Shown piece after piece: positions 1 through 7,485 of a DNA stretch of 45,716 nt. The notes under the pieces were generated by a model, which was given only the letters and a program-made list of their open reading frames with translations, was not told the DNA's origin and did no database searches. Within the stretch, counting starts at the first letter, position 1, and every line of letters starts with the position of its first letter. This DNA is from Dyella silvatica (GTDB taxonomy: Bacteria > Pseudomonadota > Gammaproteobacteria > Xanthomonadales > Rhodanobacteraceae), in the NCBI RefSeq assembly GCF_026283955.1, contig NZ_JAPDPE010000026.1:1-45716 (forward strand), in the 5' to 3' direction. A program made the position numbers and the translations under genes.

Positions 1-109
1 ATTTTTTGGAAATGCGCTCTGCCCTTTGTTTTGCCGCGCAAGGCGCCGTGCCTACAGAAAGTCCCACCCTGCCCCTTGCTTTCGCCACGACGCCCTCCAA
101 CATCTGGCG

Positions 110-865
110 ATGTTCAACAGAATCCGAAACTGGCGCGCACGGCGCATCGTCGCTCGGCACCCGATCGCCGAATCGCTGTGGCAACACGCGTTGCTGCACT
201 GTGCTCCAGCGCGTCGCCTGGGTGCTTCTGACCAGGCCGCACTGCGTGTACTGGCCACACTGTTCCTGGAGAGCAAGTCGCTGGAGCCGGTCAAGGGCTT
301 GGAACTTAGCGACGCCGACCGAGTTCTGCTCGCAGCCCATGCTTGCGTGCCCATTCTGAAACTGGGCCTTGATTGGTACGACGGCTGGCACAGCGTCATC
401 GTGTACCCGGACGCGTTTATTCCACGTCGCCCCAAAATCGACTCAGCGGGAGTGGTTCACCAGACCGACACCGTGATGGCCGGCGAGGCATGGGGGCGCG
501 GGCCGGTGATCCTGTCATGGGCAGATGTGCTGAATGCCGGGAAGAAACCGGGGCACAACGTAGTCATCCACGAAATGGCCCACAAGCTCGACATGCTCAA
601 CGGCGACGCCAACGGCTTTCCGCCGCTGCACCGGCGGATGGATCGCCACGCGTGGACGCAGGTTTTCTCAGGTGCATGGGATCGCCTGCAAGATGAGCAA
701 GCCAATGGCACTGAGCTGCCGATTGACCCGTACGCCCTTGAAAACCCGGCCGAGTTCTTTGCAGTGGCCAGCGAACAATTCTTCGAGGCGCCGGCAGCCT
801 TGCGCCAGCATTTGCCAGACGTCTATCGGCAGCTTGAGCAGTTTTATCGGCAGCATCCGTTCTAA
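110..865 (+). CDS. mtfA: MtfA-like M90 zinc metallopeptidase
   Basis: This 251-residue protein matches the M90 (MtfA/YeeI) family, soluble zinc peptidases that in E. coli connect the Mlc repressor with glucose phosphotransferase control. The zinc motif HEMAH is at residues 154-158, followed by an NPAEFF segment whose Glu (about residue 215) is the usual third ligand. The length is close to that of E. coli MtfA. An open frame extends upstream to position 26, but the first 28 residues are Arg/Cys-rich and unlike the family, so I start at the ATG at 110 (MFNRIRNW). The gene stands alone: the next genes are a broken toxin-antitoxin unit. The family call is firm; the physiological partner in this organism is not known. 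Confidence 0.88.
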   Translation: MFNRIRNWRARRIVARHPIAESLWQHALLHCAPARRLGASDQAALRVLATLFLESKSLEPVKGLELSDADRVLLAAHACVPILKLGLDWYDGWHSVIVYPDAFIPRRPKIDSAGVVHQTDTVMAGEAWGRGPVILSWADVLNAGKKPGHNVVIHEMAHKLDMLNGDANGFPPLHRRMDRHAWTQVFSGAWDRLQDEQANGTELPIDPYALENPAEFFAVASEQFFEAPAALRQHLPDVYRQLEQFYRQHPF

Positions 866-899
866 GCGCTCAGTGCCCAAGATCGAACCTCAGCGGGTA

Positions 900-940
900 C
901 GACAGGCAGCGTGACACCGGGACAACCTCCGGGAAAAGTG
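900..940 (+). repeat. Diverged dispersed repeat, copy A
   Basis: This 41-base segment between mtfA and the toxin gene aligns without gaps to 5580-5620, upstream of the avcD-like gene, with 33 of 41 positions identical by my count. Shared cores are ACAGGCAGC, TGACACCG and AAAAGTG. No ORF runs through it. It looks like the remnant of a dispersed element end. Confidence 0.55.
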
Positions 941-1017
941 ACATTGGATATCTTGCTATTGGCAGCTCGGCAGGCAAGGCAGGCAAGGCAGGCAGGATCA
1001 GCTCTCAATCCTATCTG

Positions 1018-1045
1018 TTGACTTGAGTATCCAAATGGATACACT
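1018..1045 (+). promoter_or_regulatory. Promoter and palindromic operator of the first toxin-antitoxin unit
   Basis: A -35 box TTGACT (1018-1023) is followed after 16 bases by TACACT (1040-1045), a 4/6 match to the -10 consensus. Between and over them lies the perfect inverted repeat GTATCC-AAAT-GGATAC (1027-1042), placed as expected for an autorepressing antitoxin. Transcription would begin close to the GTG at 1053, so the TTG (1023) and ATG (1035) further upstream are unlikely starts. Confidence 0.55.
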
Positions 1046-1052
1046 CGCTTGC

Positions 1053-1341
1053 GTGAATACAGTCATCCAGTCCGATGAATTCGCGGCATGGCTTAAGGGC
1101 CTGAGGGATCAGACCGCCAAGGCCAAGATCCTGGTCCGTATCAAGCGGCTGGTGGCGGGCAACATGGGTAATGCAAAACACTTTGACGGCATCACGGATG
1201 CTTCGTATTGACTACGGCCCAGGGTATCGGCTTTACATCGCGAAGGAAGGCAAGACGATTTATTTGCTATTGAATGGTGGCGACAAATCAAGCCAGAGCA
1301 AGGACATTGCGAAGGCAAAGAAGATACTGGCGCAGCGCTAA
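1053..1341 (+). pseudogene. higB: RelE/HigB-type toxin, broken by a +1 frameshift
   Basis: The first half (from GTG 1053: VNTVIQSDEFAAWLKGL) and the second half (LRIDYGPGYRLYIAKEGK, ending SKDIAKAKKILAQR) together make one complete RelE/ParE-superfamily toxin of the HigB addiction-module type. They lie in two frames. Reading the first frame past GITD gives a stop at 1209-1211, whereas ignoring one base near 1200 (GATG then CTT CGT) restores GITD-LRIDYG. The gene therefore has a single extra base in the middle and should encode no active toxin unless frameshifting occurs. I see no obvious slippery heptamer. The partner antitoxin gene follows 60 bases downstream and is intact. Confidence 0.8.
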
Positions 1342-1401
1342 GCGCCAATGCAGGCTCCAGAAAGATATAGAGCACCATGTGAAACCCAGAAAGGAAAAGC
1401 C

Positions 1402-1806
1402 ATGCGCACCAAGTTCTCGGCGTTCGATCCTGCCGAGTATCTCGACAGTGATGAGGCTATCGCCGCATACATCAACGAAGTGATGGCAGAAAACGACAGT
1501 GACTTGTTCCTTTCCGCACTCAACGACATTGCTCGCGCACGCGGAATGACCCAGGTTGCAGAAGCCAGCGGCCTTGGTCGCGAGAGCCTTTATAAAGCGT
1601 TGAAGCCCGGCGCCAAACCGGGCTTTACCACGGTAGACAAAGTCATGAGGGCGCTTGGCCTGCGGATGACTGCCACACCTTTACAGCAACACAAGCCAGC
1701 GAAACCGGCAAAGCCGGGCAAGGCTAGCAAGTCCATTCAATCTGCTGGACAACTGCGGCAGGCAAAGCCTGTCACACCTAAGCAGAAGCGAAGAGCACAG
1801 GTTTAA
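1402..1806 (+). CDS. higA: HigA-like addiction module antidote protein
   Basis: This 134-residue protein is a helix-turn-helix antidote of the family paired with the upstream RelE-type toxin. The opening FDPAEYLDSDEAIAAYINE and the HTH segment around MTQVAEASGLGRESLYKAL are typical. It would bind the toxin and repress the shared promoter at 1018-1045. The ATG at 1402 is preceded by a good ribosome site (AAGGAAAA). The last 40 or so residues form a Lys/Pro/Ala tail with KPAKPAKPGK, longer than in usual members. Because the toxin is frameshifted, this is now an orphan antitoxin that may still act as an autorepressor. Confidence 0.85.
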   Translation: MRTKFSAFDPAEYLDSDEAIAAYINEVMAENDSDLFLSALNDIARARGMTQVAEASGLGRESLYKALKPGAKPGFTTVDKVMRALGLRMTATPLQQHKPAKPAKPGKASKSIQSAGQLRQAKPVTPKQKRRAQV

Positions 1807-2020
1807 CTTCACTTCGCCTTCACAACGTCCTCACCATAGACTTGACGCGCTTCACCTAACGCATAAGCCTGGTATTCGCGGGCCTACTACTAGTGGCTGA
1901 AGACTCTTCATAATCCAGCAGCCAAGGCTAAACCCCGAGGTCTAATTGCCCGGCCATAATGTCTTCGCCACTTATTCGCAGTATGGTTCGCAAGCCATGC
2001 AGCACTCAGGGGGAGGATCT

Positions 2021-2860
2021 ATGGCAAGACGCAGGGGGAGTGGCATCGACACGGTTGCCTCGATGCCGTGGCCGGTCGGCATCATGCTCGGCTTGATTGG
2101 CTATATCGCCATCCGTTACGGCATTGGTTGGGCCCTCGGTATAAGCACTAATCCTTATCTCTCGGGCATGGGAAAAATCTACTCCACCGGAGTTCTTGCC
2201 CCGCTTGCGTGGCTCGTCCTGGTTCTTTGCTGGGCCGCAGCACTCGGCTCTTACTTGAAGAGCCGACGACGAAAAAGCCTGCTGGAAACGCAGACTGGAC
2301 TAGACAGCCTTCGCGCGATGAACTGGCGCGAATTTGAGATGCTGGTGGGCGAGGCGTTTCGTCGCCGCGGCTACACCATCCATGAAACCGGGCTGGGTGG
2401 CGCCGATGGCGGCATCGACCTGATCCTGCATAAGGATGGCAAAACCACACTCGTGCAGTGCAAGCAATGGAAGACGCAACGCATTGACGTCAAGGTCGTG
2501 CGAGAGATGTTTGGTCTATTGGCACATCACGGTGCGGCTGGGGTGAAGATCGTGGCAGTGGGTAACTACACTGCGGACGCACAGCGCTTTGCACAAGGCA
2601 AGCCTATTGAGCTGATCCATGGTGAAGCGTTGCTTGCGATGGTGCGAGAGAGTCAAACGCCGCCGCCGACAAAAGCAGCAATAGCAACGACCAAACCTGT
2701 GGCTGTGGTAGCTAAGCCACCGCCCGATCCGACGCCGTCAACCCATCCAGCCTGCCCGAAATGCGGCGCCGATATGGTTCAGCGCTCAAATCGAAGTTCG
2801 AAAGATCGCTTCTGGGGTTGCGCGAAGTATCCGGCTTGTCGGGGGACGAGAGCGGCATGA
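2021..2860 (+). CDS. Membrane-anchored Mrr-type restriction endonuclease with C-terminal zinc finger
   Basis: The protein has two N-terminal transmembrane segments (about residues 18-40 and 58-80), then a PD-(D/E)XK nuclease domain of the Mrr_cat type, then a topoisomerase-I-like C4 zinc ribbon at the C-terminus (CPKCGADM ... FWGCAKYPACRG). Within the nuclease domain GGADGGIDLIL supplies the catalytic Asp and VQCKQWK the Gln-x-Lys motif. The start at 2021 follows GGGGGAGGAT; the frame upstream to 1946 lacks such a site. Proteins of this layout are common in proteobacteria and are presumed to act on DNA near the inner membrane, but substrates are not established. A defence role is possible from the neighbourhood and is an inference. 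Confidence 0.85.
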   Translation: MARRRGSGIDTVASMPWPVGIMLGLIGYIAIRYGIGWALGISTNPYLSGMGKIYSTGVLAPLAWLVLVLCWAAALGSYLKSRRRKSLLETQTGLDSLRAMNWREFEMLVGEAFRRRGYTIHETGLGGADGGIDLILHKDGKTTLVQCKQWKTQRIDVKVVREMFGLLAHHGAAGVKIVAVGNYTADAQRFAQGKPIELIHGEALLAMVRESQTPPPTKAAIATTKPVAVVAKPPPDPTPSTHPACPKCGADMVQRSNRSSKDRFWGCAKYPACRGTRAA

Positions 2861-2899
2861 TCGCAATAGCCCACTACTCCCCCATGCCTCTGGAATGCT

Positions 2900-3325
2900 A
2901 TGCGAGCTCCAAGTTTGACTGCGACTGTTTTGGCTCTTATCGCCATACAAACATTGCTTACGTACTCTCCTGGCCTAAGCGCATTTGAAGTACCTAAACT
3001 TTCCCTGGAAGAGAAGGTCGCAAAGTCCACTTTCGTCTTCATCGGGACAGTGAAAGAAGCTGACTATCAGGATCTACGCCGCACACGTAGCGAATCTGTG
3101 GCGCAGGTTCGGATTGATACCTTGCTTAAAGGTACGGCGACGGGAGATGTCGAAGTAATTTATTCGAACGGCATTGCCGAGTCCGCACCAGATTGTTGTG
3201 TTCTGGGTGGCAAGTACTTGTTCTTTGTAGCCGCGAATAGCCAGGGACTATTACAGAGTGTCAACGGCCCCTACGGCATCTATCTGATAGATCCTCCGCT
3301 TTCTCAGGCCAGCTCCCGGAATTAA
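2900..3325 (+). CDS. Secreted hypothetical protein
   Basis: This 141-residue protein has an N-terminal hydrophobic signal (about residues 6-27) that would be cut near LSAFE, so it is probably exported to the periplasm or beyond. The mature part begins with a Lys/Glu stretch (LSLEEKVAKSTFVFIGTV) and contains a beta-rich pattern ending ESAPDCCVLGGKYLFFVA ... GIYLI. The alternating hydrophobic strands and the paired Cys recall netrin/TIMP-like small secreted domains, but I cannot assign a family with confidence. It starts 37 bases after the nuclease gene. No enzyme motif is visible. Confidence 0.65.
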   Translation: MRAPSLTATVLALIAIQTLLTYSPGLSAFEVPKLSLEEKVAKSTFVFIGTVKEADYQDLRRTRSESVAQVRIDTLLKGTATGDVEVIYSNGIAESAPDCCVLGGKYLFFVAANSQGLLQSVNGPYGIYLIDPPLSQASSRN

Positions 3326-3903
3326 GTGGCCGTCGACCCATCCTGGGAGACAGCACAAAAGGTGAGCGCGTCCGTTGCTAGCTCGCCCTGTACTACCTGA
3401 TCACTCATCTGTTATCAGCTGTAGAAACGAATCTGACCCTTTAAGTTGTTAAGTTAAGTTCCATACCGCCTGAGCAGGTAACCGTGATGAGATGGCCGCC
3501 TGCCGTAGCAGTTTCACCGCCCACAAGTTGATCTGCCAGTATGCGCGAGAGGCACGCTCCATATGCTGCGCGGTGGGGGCGACTTCGGCGGATCGAGCAC
3601 GATCAAGTCATAGCTTGGTGCCTTGTCACGCAGCAGGCGCAAGTATGCGAAGACAATTGCCTTCCTCTCCGTTTATGACCACTCTGCTTTTGGAAAAAGT
3701 CCCTGACACCTTTCCTGACTTGGAGAACGCAGAACGGAGCAAGCTAAGCGAACCTCATTTAACTTCCTCCGTTTCCGATCAAGGGAACCCTGAATGACAG
3801 AACCTGTCTACCGGGGCTAGCAGCAACCTGCGCTGACGGCCTGCGCAGGTTTCGTTTCAGTAGTTGGCTTGAATAAGGCAGTGTCATCGAAGATTCCGGG
3901 CAG
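3326..3903. other. Gene-free stretch with an rlmI relic and repeat remnants
   Basis: Apart from the rlmI fragment annotated below, this stretch has no convincing gene. Short tracts GAATCTGACCC (about 3429) and GTCCCTGACACC (about 3691) lie on either side of the relic and resemble the ends of small dispersed elements. The plus-strand frame 3492-3797 is the antisense of the relic and is not a gene. Confidence 0.5.
3441..3672 (-). pseudogene. rlmI: Decayed fragment of 23S rRNA methyltransferase rlmI
   Basis: On the minus strand the text reads AYLRLLRDKAPSYDLIVLDPPK, then after a one-base shift APTAQHMERASRAYWQINLWAVKLLR, then after another shift GGHLITVTCSGGM before a stop. This is the order of the catalytic half of RlmI-type class I SAM methyltransferases (DPPK motif, INxxAxxLL helix, GGxLxTxTCSG strand). 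Roughly 75 residues remain of about 400, with at least two frameshifts, so it is a dead internal fragment. It has no neighbouring partner and is flanked by repeat-like tracts, which suggests it was carried in by, or left behind after, a rearrangement. Confidence 0.72.
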
Positions 3904-4953
3904 GTGCTACATCGACAGGAAGGGGAGCGTACCCGCGGCCTGGCATTGCTCAACAGCGAAACGCGCGAGAGCTTGAGCCGCCATCGCTGGCGACAGCCAC
4001 CGCTGACGCGCCCGGCGCTGGCGCTTACGTTGACTTTCGTCTTGCTACTGCACGCGCTGTTCGCACTGGTGCTGTGGCACGAGATACAGCTCAAGCCGTC
4101 GCAGCCAGAAGTGACGCATGTCAACATCGATCGGGCGCTGATCGTGCGCCTGATCGATCACCCCAGCAAGCCGCTCGCCGCACCACCGCCTGAGCCACCC
4201 GCACTGCCCACGCCGGTGCCACCGCCACAGGTGGTGCCTCCACGTGCTCGCCCCGTGACGCGCGAGAAGCCATCTCGTGAGGCGATGGTGGTGCAGGATC
4301 ATCAAGCCGCACCTGCGCCGGCGCCCTCCGTGGCCACGCCGCCCGCCACCAGTTTGTTCTCGAAAAATGGCTCGGTGCGGCTACCGCCCACGACGCAGCC
4401 CGCCTGGGCAACAGCAAGCCCCAAGGCCAAGCCAGCCAAGCCCGCAGACGATCGTCAAATCATGCAGCACGACACCGACCGGATGCACACCCAGACCACC
4501 CGCTTCGACAAATATTTCCCGCCGCCGAACGAGACGGCTGGCGGTGCAGTGAGTCGCCATATAGGCGATGCGATCAAGGACATCGCTAAAAGCGTCTGCG
4601 ATCCCAAGCGCCCTGGTTTCAACCCGCTATGCGGCGCGCCTCCGGTACCGCCTTCGCCAAAGAATCACGACGAGCGCCTTAACCTGCCATCGCGGCCACT
4701 GGTCGAGGATCTGCATCCGGCCACGCCGCCACCACTGTCGAGCTGCATCGCCGAGTACAGAGCAGGCCAGTCGCTGTCGGACGGCTGCCCGCTGGATACG
4801 CCTGATCTGGCCTTTAAGGCCGAGATGCGTGAATGCATCGATCTGTTCCGTGCGGGCAAGCGCCTCAAGACATGGTGCCCGCTCGATACGCCTCAACGCG
4901 CAGCGGCCGAGTCGTCGATGCCAGCGGTTTCCTCAAGCGTGGGTTTGCACTGA
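3904..4953 (+). CDS. Proline-rich single-pass membrane protein, TonB-like layout
   Basis: The protein has a short cytoplasmic head, one transmembrane helix (about residues 37-58), a long Pro/Ala-rich periplasmic stretch (PPPEPPALPTPVPPP and following) and a C-terminal region with a duplicated unit: CIAEYRAGQSLSDGCPLDTP and CIDLFRAGKRLKTWCPLDTP. The layout is that of TonB-like or other energy-coupling/periplasm-spanning proteins, but the C-terminus is not a recognisable TonB domain. The repeated CPLDTP motif with paired Cys suggests two small disulfide-bonded modules. The start is uncertain: GTG 3904 is the longest, and TTG codons near 3950 follow an AGGAAGGGG tract. I do not recognise a named family. 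Confidence 0.7.
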   Translation: MLHRQEGERTRGLALLNSETRESLSRHRWRQPPLTRPALALTLTFVLLLHALFALVLWHEIQLKPSQPEVTHVNIDRALIVRLIDHPSKPLAAPPPEPPALPTPVPPPQVVPPRARPVTREKPSREAMVVQDHQAAPAPAPSVATPPATSLFSKNGSVRLPPTTQPAWATASPKAKPAKPADDRQIMQHDTDRMHTQTTRFDKYFPPPNETAGGAVSRHIGDAIKDIAKSVCDPKRPGFNPLCGAPPVPPSPKNHDERLNLPSRPLVEDLHPATPPPLSSCIAEYRAGQSLSDGCPLDTPDLAFKAEMRECIDLFRAGKRLKTWCPLDTPQRAAAESSMPAVSSSVGLH

Positions 4954-5058
4954 GATAGCAGCTGCCATCGGCAGGTGCGCGAGGTTGTTCATCAACACGA
5001 CGCTTTCCGCCTGCCCTCGGCGCAAACCGTCCCAACTCGTCCTACGAACCACTTGCTG

Positions 5059-5313
5059 CTACTTTCCAGCCGTCTCGATCTCCGCCGCCTTCTGCGCGAG
5101 TTCCTTGATCTTGAGAACACGCAGATGCTCAGACTTTTTGAGCCCTTCGCGAGCCTCTTTGATCACCTCATGGGCCAGATTGTGGTTAGTGTGATGCCGC
5201 TTCGCGTCGATAGCGGCATCCAGCCGTTGCTGGGCCGACTGAATCGCTTTATCGACGCGGTAAAGGGGAGCATGGGGGTTCGTGGTCAGCGGCGGGTCGT
5301 AGCTTTTCATCAT
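5059..5313 (-). CDS. Small helical hypothetical protein
   Basis: This 84-residue protein is charged and mostly helical in pattern, with no signal peptide or membrane segment. After a Pro-rich N-terminus (SYDPPLTTNPHAPLYRVDKA) come two amphipathic stretches rich in Ala, Lys and Glu (SAQQRLDAAIDAKRHH and EVIKEAREGLKKSEHLRVL). The residue balance is that of a real protein rather than a shadow frame, and nothing overlaps it on the plus strand. Its ribosome site is weak (GAAGAAACGCC before ATG). A second minus-strand frame (5249-5446) overlaps its start by 65 bases. Function unknown. Confidence 0.5.
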   Translation of the reverse strand: MMKSYDPPLTTNPHAPLYRVDKAIQSAQQRLDAAIDAKRHHTNHNLAHEVIKEAREGLKKSEHLRVLKIKELAQKAAEIETAGK

Positions 5314-5646
5314 GGCGTTTCTTCGTGATCAGGACGGCACGATAGCCCGGTTGAGCGTGCTCCGCTCGTATATCGTCGTTACCCGCCTGGAGCAACGATC
5401 CAAAATCGGGGGGCAGAGTGGACGTTTCTACTTGCGCAGCCGACATTTGCTTTCGCCAGAATTAAATGTCACTGACCCCTATATTTGCCTATATTTGGAA
5501 GGCTGCCAGCTGAAAAGTGCACTCTGAGGAATCAAAATGGAATCAAGACGGGTTAGTAGTGAGTTGGCCCCGAGCAGCACAACAGGCAGCATGACACCGA
5601 GACGACTGACGGAAAAAGTGCAATCTGCCCCTTAGTTTTTCGCCCC
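5314..5646. other. Intergenic stretch before the avcD-like gene
   Basis: This holds a possible 65-codon minus-strand ORF (5446-5249) of doubtful reality, a tract reading ATGTCACTGACCCC near 5466, and the diverged repeat copy B. No RNA gene can be recognised from the sequence alone. Confidence 0.4.
5580..5620 (+). repeat. Diverged dispersed repeat, copy B
   Basis: This pairs with 900-940 over 41 ungapped bases (33 identical by my count). It ends about 90 bases before the avcD-like start codon and is followed by CTGCCCCTTAGTTTTT, which resembles CTGCCCTTTGTTTT at 19-34. The composition changes sharply to AT-rich just after it, so it may mark the left side of the acquired gene. Confidence 0.5.
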
Positions 5647-5674
5647 TTGTTTTTCCGGTCACCAAAATAGAGTA
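5647..5674 (+). promoter_or_regulatory. Candidate promoter of the avcD-like gene
   Basis: TTGTTT (5647-5652) is followed after 16 bases by TAGAGT (5669-5674), a plausible sigma-70 pair. A start of transcription near 5681 would leave a short leader containing AAGGGGA (5691-5697) ahead of the ATG at 5708. This favours 5708 over the upstream ATG at 5678, which would lie before the transcript start. Confidence 0.4.
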
Positions 5675-5707
5675 TTAATGGATATGGATTCTAAGGGGAC
5701 TCCACAT

Positions 5708-7441
5708 ATGGAACTTATTCGAGGCATCGCCGCAGCATACGAGGAACGGCGAGACCTGATGGTCGTAGCCCTCACGGGAAGAACAGGCAGTGGATGCACA
5801 ACAGCGGCATTGCAACTCTCCAAGCCGTTTGACGAAATATCTCTAACATATGAAGACTCACCAGAACCTGAAAAAAGGAAGCTTGCAATATCGCAAGACT
5901 TTGCCAAATCTCAGTGGGTGCCTTTCAAGTGCATCTCCGTGTCGGCAGCGATCTACTCTTTCCTACTTGAAGAGCCCTGGGAGAATATAGATAGATTAAT
6001 TCGTACTCAAAAAATTAATGAACAAGCCATATCGAATTTACAGCACTTACACAAGACGATGCAAAATCACAGGGACTACGCATCATTTTACGACGCAATG
6101 AATTTCTCAGACGACGAAGATATTAAAACCAGTGCGTGGAACTTTTTTAACATCGAGATTTCTCAGCAGTTAAACGAAGTTCGAAAAGAATTTGGAAATT
6201 TCTTCCAGCCATTTTTTCAAACAATTGGAGATAACGTACGCTTAAGCGGAAAAGCCACAGACAATTCCCCAGATGCCTCAAAACTATTCGACCTAATGAT
6301 CCGCCTAAGAAAGCTAGTTCATGCAGCTGAAAGCCATAACAAATCAAATAAAATAACCAGCACACGGGTAGTCATTGACGCGATTCGAAATCCTCTTGAA
6401 CTAGTTTATTTACGTGATCATTTCGGATCATTTTATGCCGTTGCAATTACGACTGATGACGAAGCCAGAAGAGCACGACTAGCAGATAACGGCCTAAGTA
6501 AAGCTGACATTACCAGGCTAGACGACAAAGAATATAGCTCCACCACAAAGCACCTCGATGATTACAAGTCTTTTGTTTCACAAAATTTAATGGATTGCAT
6601 CCAAAAGGCGGACATTTTTATACACAATCCAGGAAAGCCTGGAGAAATTGGCCTACTAGGCAAATATCTAAATGCTCAATTAGTCAGATACGTAGCACTT
6701 GCACTAAGACCAGGATTGGTTACACCAACGCGCGACGAGCGGTGCATGCAAATAGCTTTCGTAGCAAAGCTCAACAGCGGCTGTATTTCGCGCCAAGTCG
6801 GCGCAGCAGTAGCCGATAAGAATTATTCTATAAAATCCGTGGGCTGGAATGATGTCGCAAAAGGCCAAGTGCCGTGCTTATTAAGAAATGTCGATGATCT
6901 AATCAAAGGCGATGATTCAAATGCATTTAGCGACTATGAAAAGAAAAGCCAAGACCTAAAAAATCATTTGAGTAAAACCTTTAAACAAAGAGAGACATTA
7001 AAAACGAGTCAAGGGCTTCGATGCCCTTATTGCTTTAAAGATGCTTACAATTCTATAACCAAAAAAAGCAATCAAGTTCACACCAGATCCCTGCATGCTG
7101 AAGAAAATGCATTTTTACAATTAGCCAAGTATGGAAGTAACGGCATTGAACATGGCATCTTATATACAACGGCAAGCCCCTGCGAGTTGTGTTCAAAAAA
7201 AGCATATCAACTTGGAATTAAGGAAATCGTGTTCGTCGACCCCTACCCTGGTATATCATCAACCCATGTCTTAGCCTACGGAACAGCTGATGATCGCCCG
7301 AAACTTCGTCTTTTCAGCGGAGCAGTCGGTCACGCTTATCATCGCCTCTATGATCCATTGCTTTCTATTAAAGATGAATACACAGCCAGGTTGTCACAAG
7401 AAACACAAATACAGCTTCCATTGACATCTCCTAAGGCCTAA
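5708..7441 (+). CDS. avcD: AvcD-like antiphage deoxycytidylate deaminase with P-loop domain
   Basis: The 577-residue protein joins an N-terminal P-loop nucleotide-kinase-like domain (Walker A GRTGSGCTT, residues 24-32) to a C-terminal zinc deaminase of the dCMP deaminase family. Zinc and catalytic residues are His463 and Glu465 (HAEENAF) plus Cys492 and Cys495 (SPCELC). An extra CPYC pair at residues 439 and 442 sits in an insertion before them. This two-domain layout and length match AvcD and related dCTP/dCMP deaminases, which deplete deoxycytidine nucleotides during phage infection. The gene is markedly AT-rich with codon use unlike its neighbours, stands alone and has its own terminator, all pointing to horizontal transfer. 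The open frame begins at 5678 (ATG); I prefer 5708 for its ribosome site. The family call is strong; antiphage activity is inferred. Confidence 0.88.
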   Translation: MELIRGIAAAYEERRDLMVVALTGRTGSGCTTAALQLSKPFDEISLTYEDSPEPEKRKLAISQDFAKSQWVPFKCISVSAAIYSFLLEEPWENIDRLIRTQKINEQAISNLQHLHKTMQNHRDYASFYDAMNFSDDEDIKTSAWNFFNIEISQQLNEVRKEFGNFFQPFFQTIGDNVRLSGKATDNSPDASKLFDLMIRLRKLVHAAESHNKSNKITSTRVVIDAIRNPLELVYLRDHFGSFYAVAITTDDEARRARLADNGLSKADITRLDDKEYSSTTKHLDDYKSFVSQNLMDCIQKADIFIHNPGKPGEIGLLGKYLNAQLVRYVALALRPGLVTPTRDERCMQIAFVAKLNSGCISRQVGAAVADKNYSIKSVGWNDVAKGQVPCLLRNVDDLIKGDDSNAFSDYEKKSQDLKNHLSKTFKQRETLKTSQGLRCPYCFKDAYNSITKKSNQVHTRSLHAEENAFLQLAKYGSNGIEHGILYTTASPCELCSKKAYQLGIKEIVFVDPYPGISSTHVLAYGTADDRPKLRLFSGAVGHAYHRLYDPLLSIKDEYTARLSQETQIQLPLTSPKA

Positions 7442-7442
7442 C

Positions 7443-7473
7443 AAAAAAAGCCCACATTTGTGGGCTTTTTTTT
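7443..7473 (+). terminator. Strong rho-independent terminator of the avcD-like gene
   Basis: GCCCACA and TGTGGGC form a 7-base stem with a TT loop, flanked by an A-run and followed by eight T. It begins two bases after the stop codon. The A and T tracts could make it work in both directions. Confidence 0.9.
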
Positions 7474-7485
7474 GTACACATTAAA

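Noticed and set aside
969-997. GGCAAGGCA short tandem repeat as a CRISPR-like or VNTR array
   Set aside because: The unit is about nine bases with only two to three copies and no spacers.
3492-3797. A 101-codon plus-strand frame as a gene
   Set aside because: It is the antisense of the rlmI relic and continues into repeat-like DNA.
5249-5446. A 65-codon minus-strand frame upstream of the 84-residue protein
   Set aside because: It overlaps the better-looking gene by 65 bases and ends in a Pro/Arg run typical of a shadow frame. It might be real in its first 45 codons, but I cannot support it.
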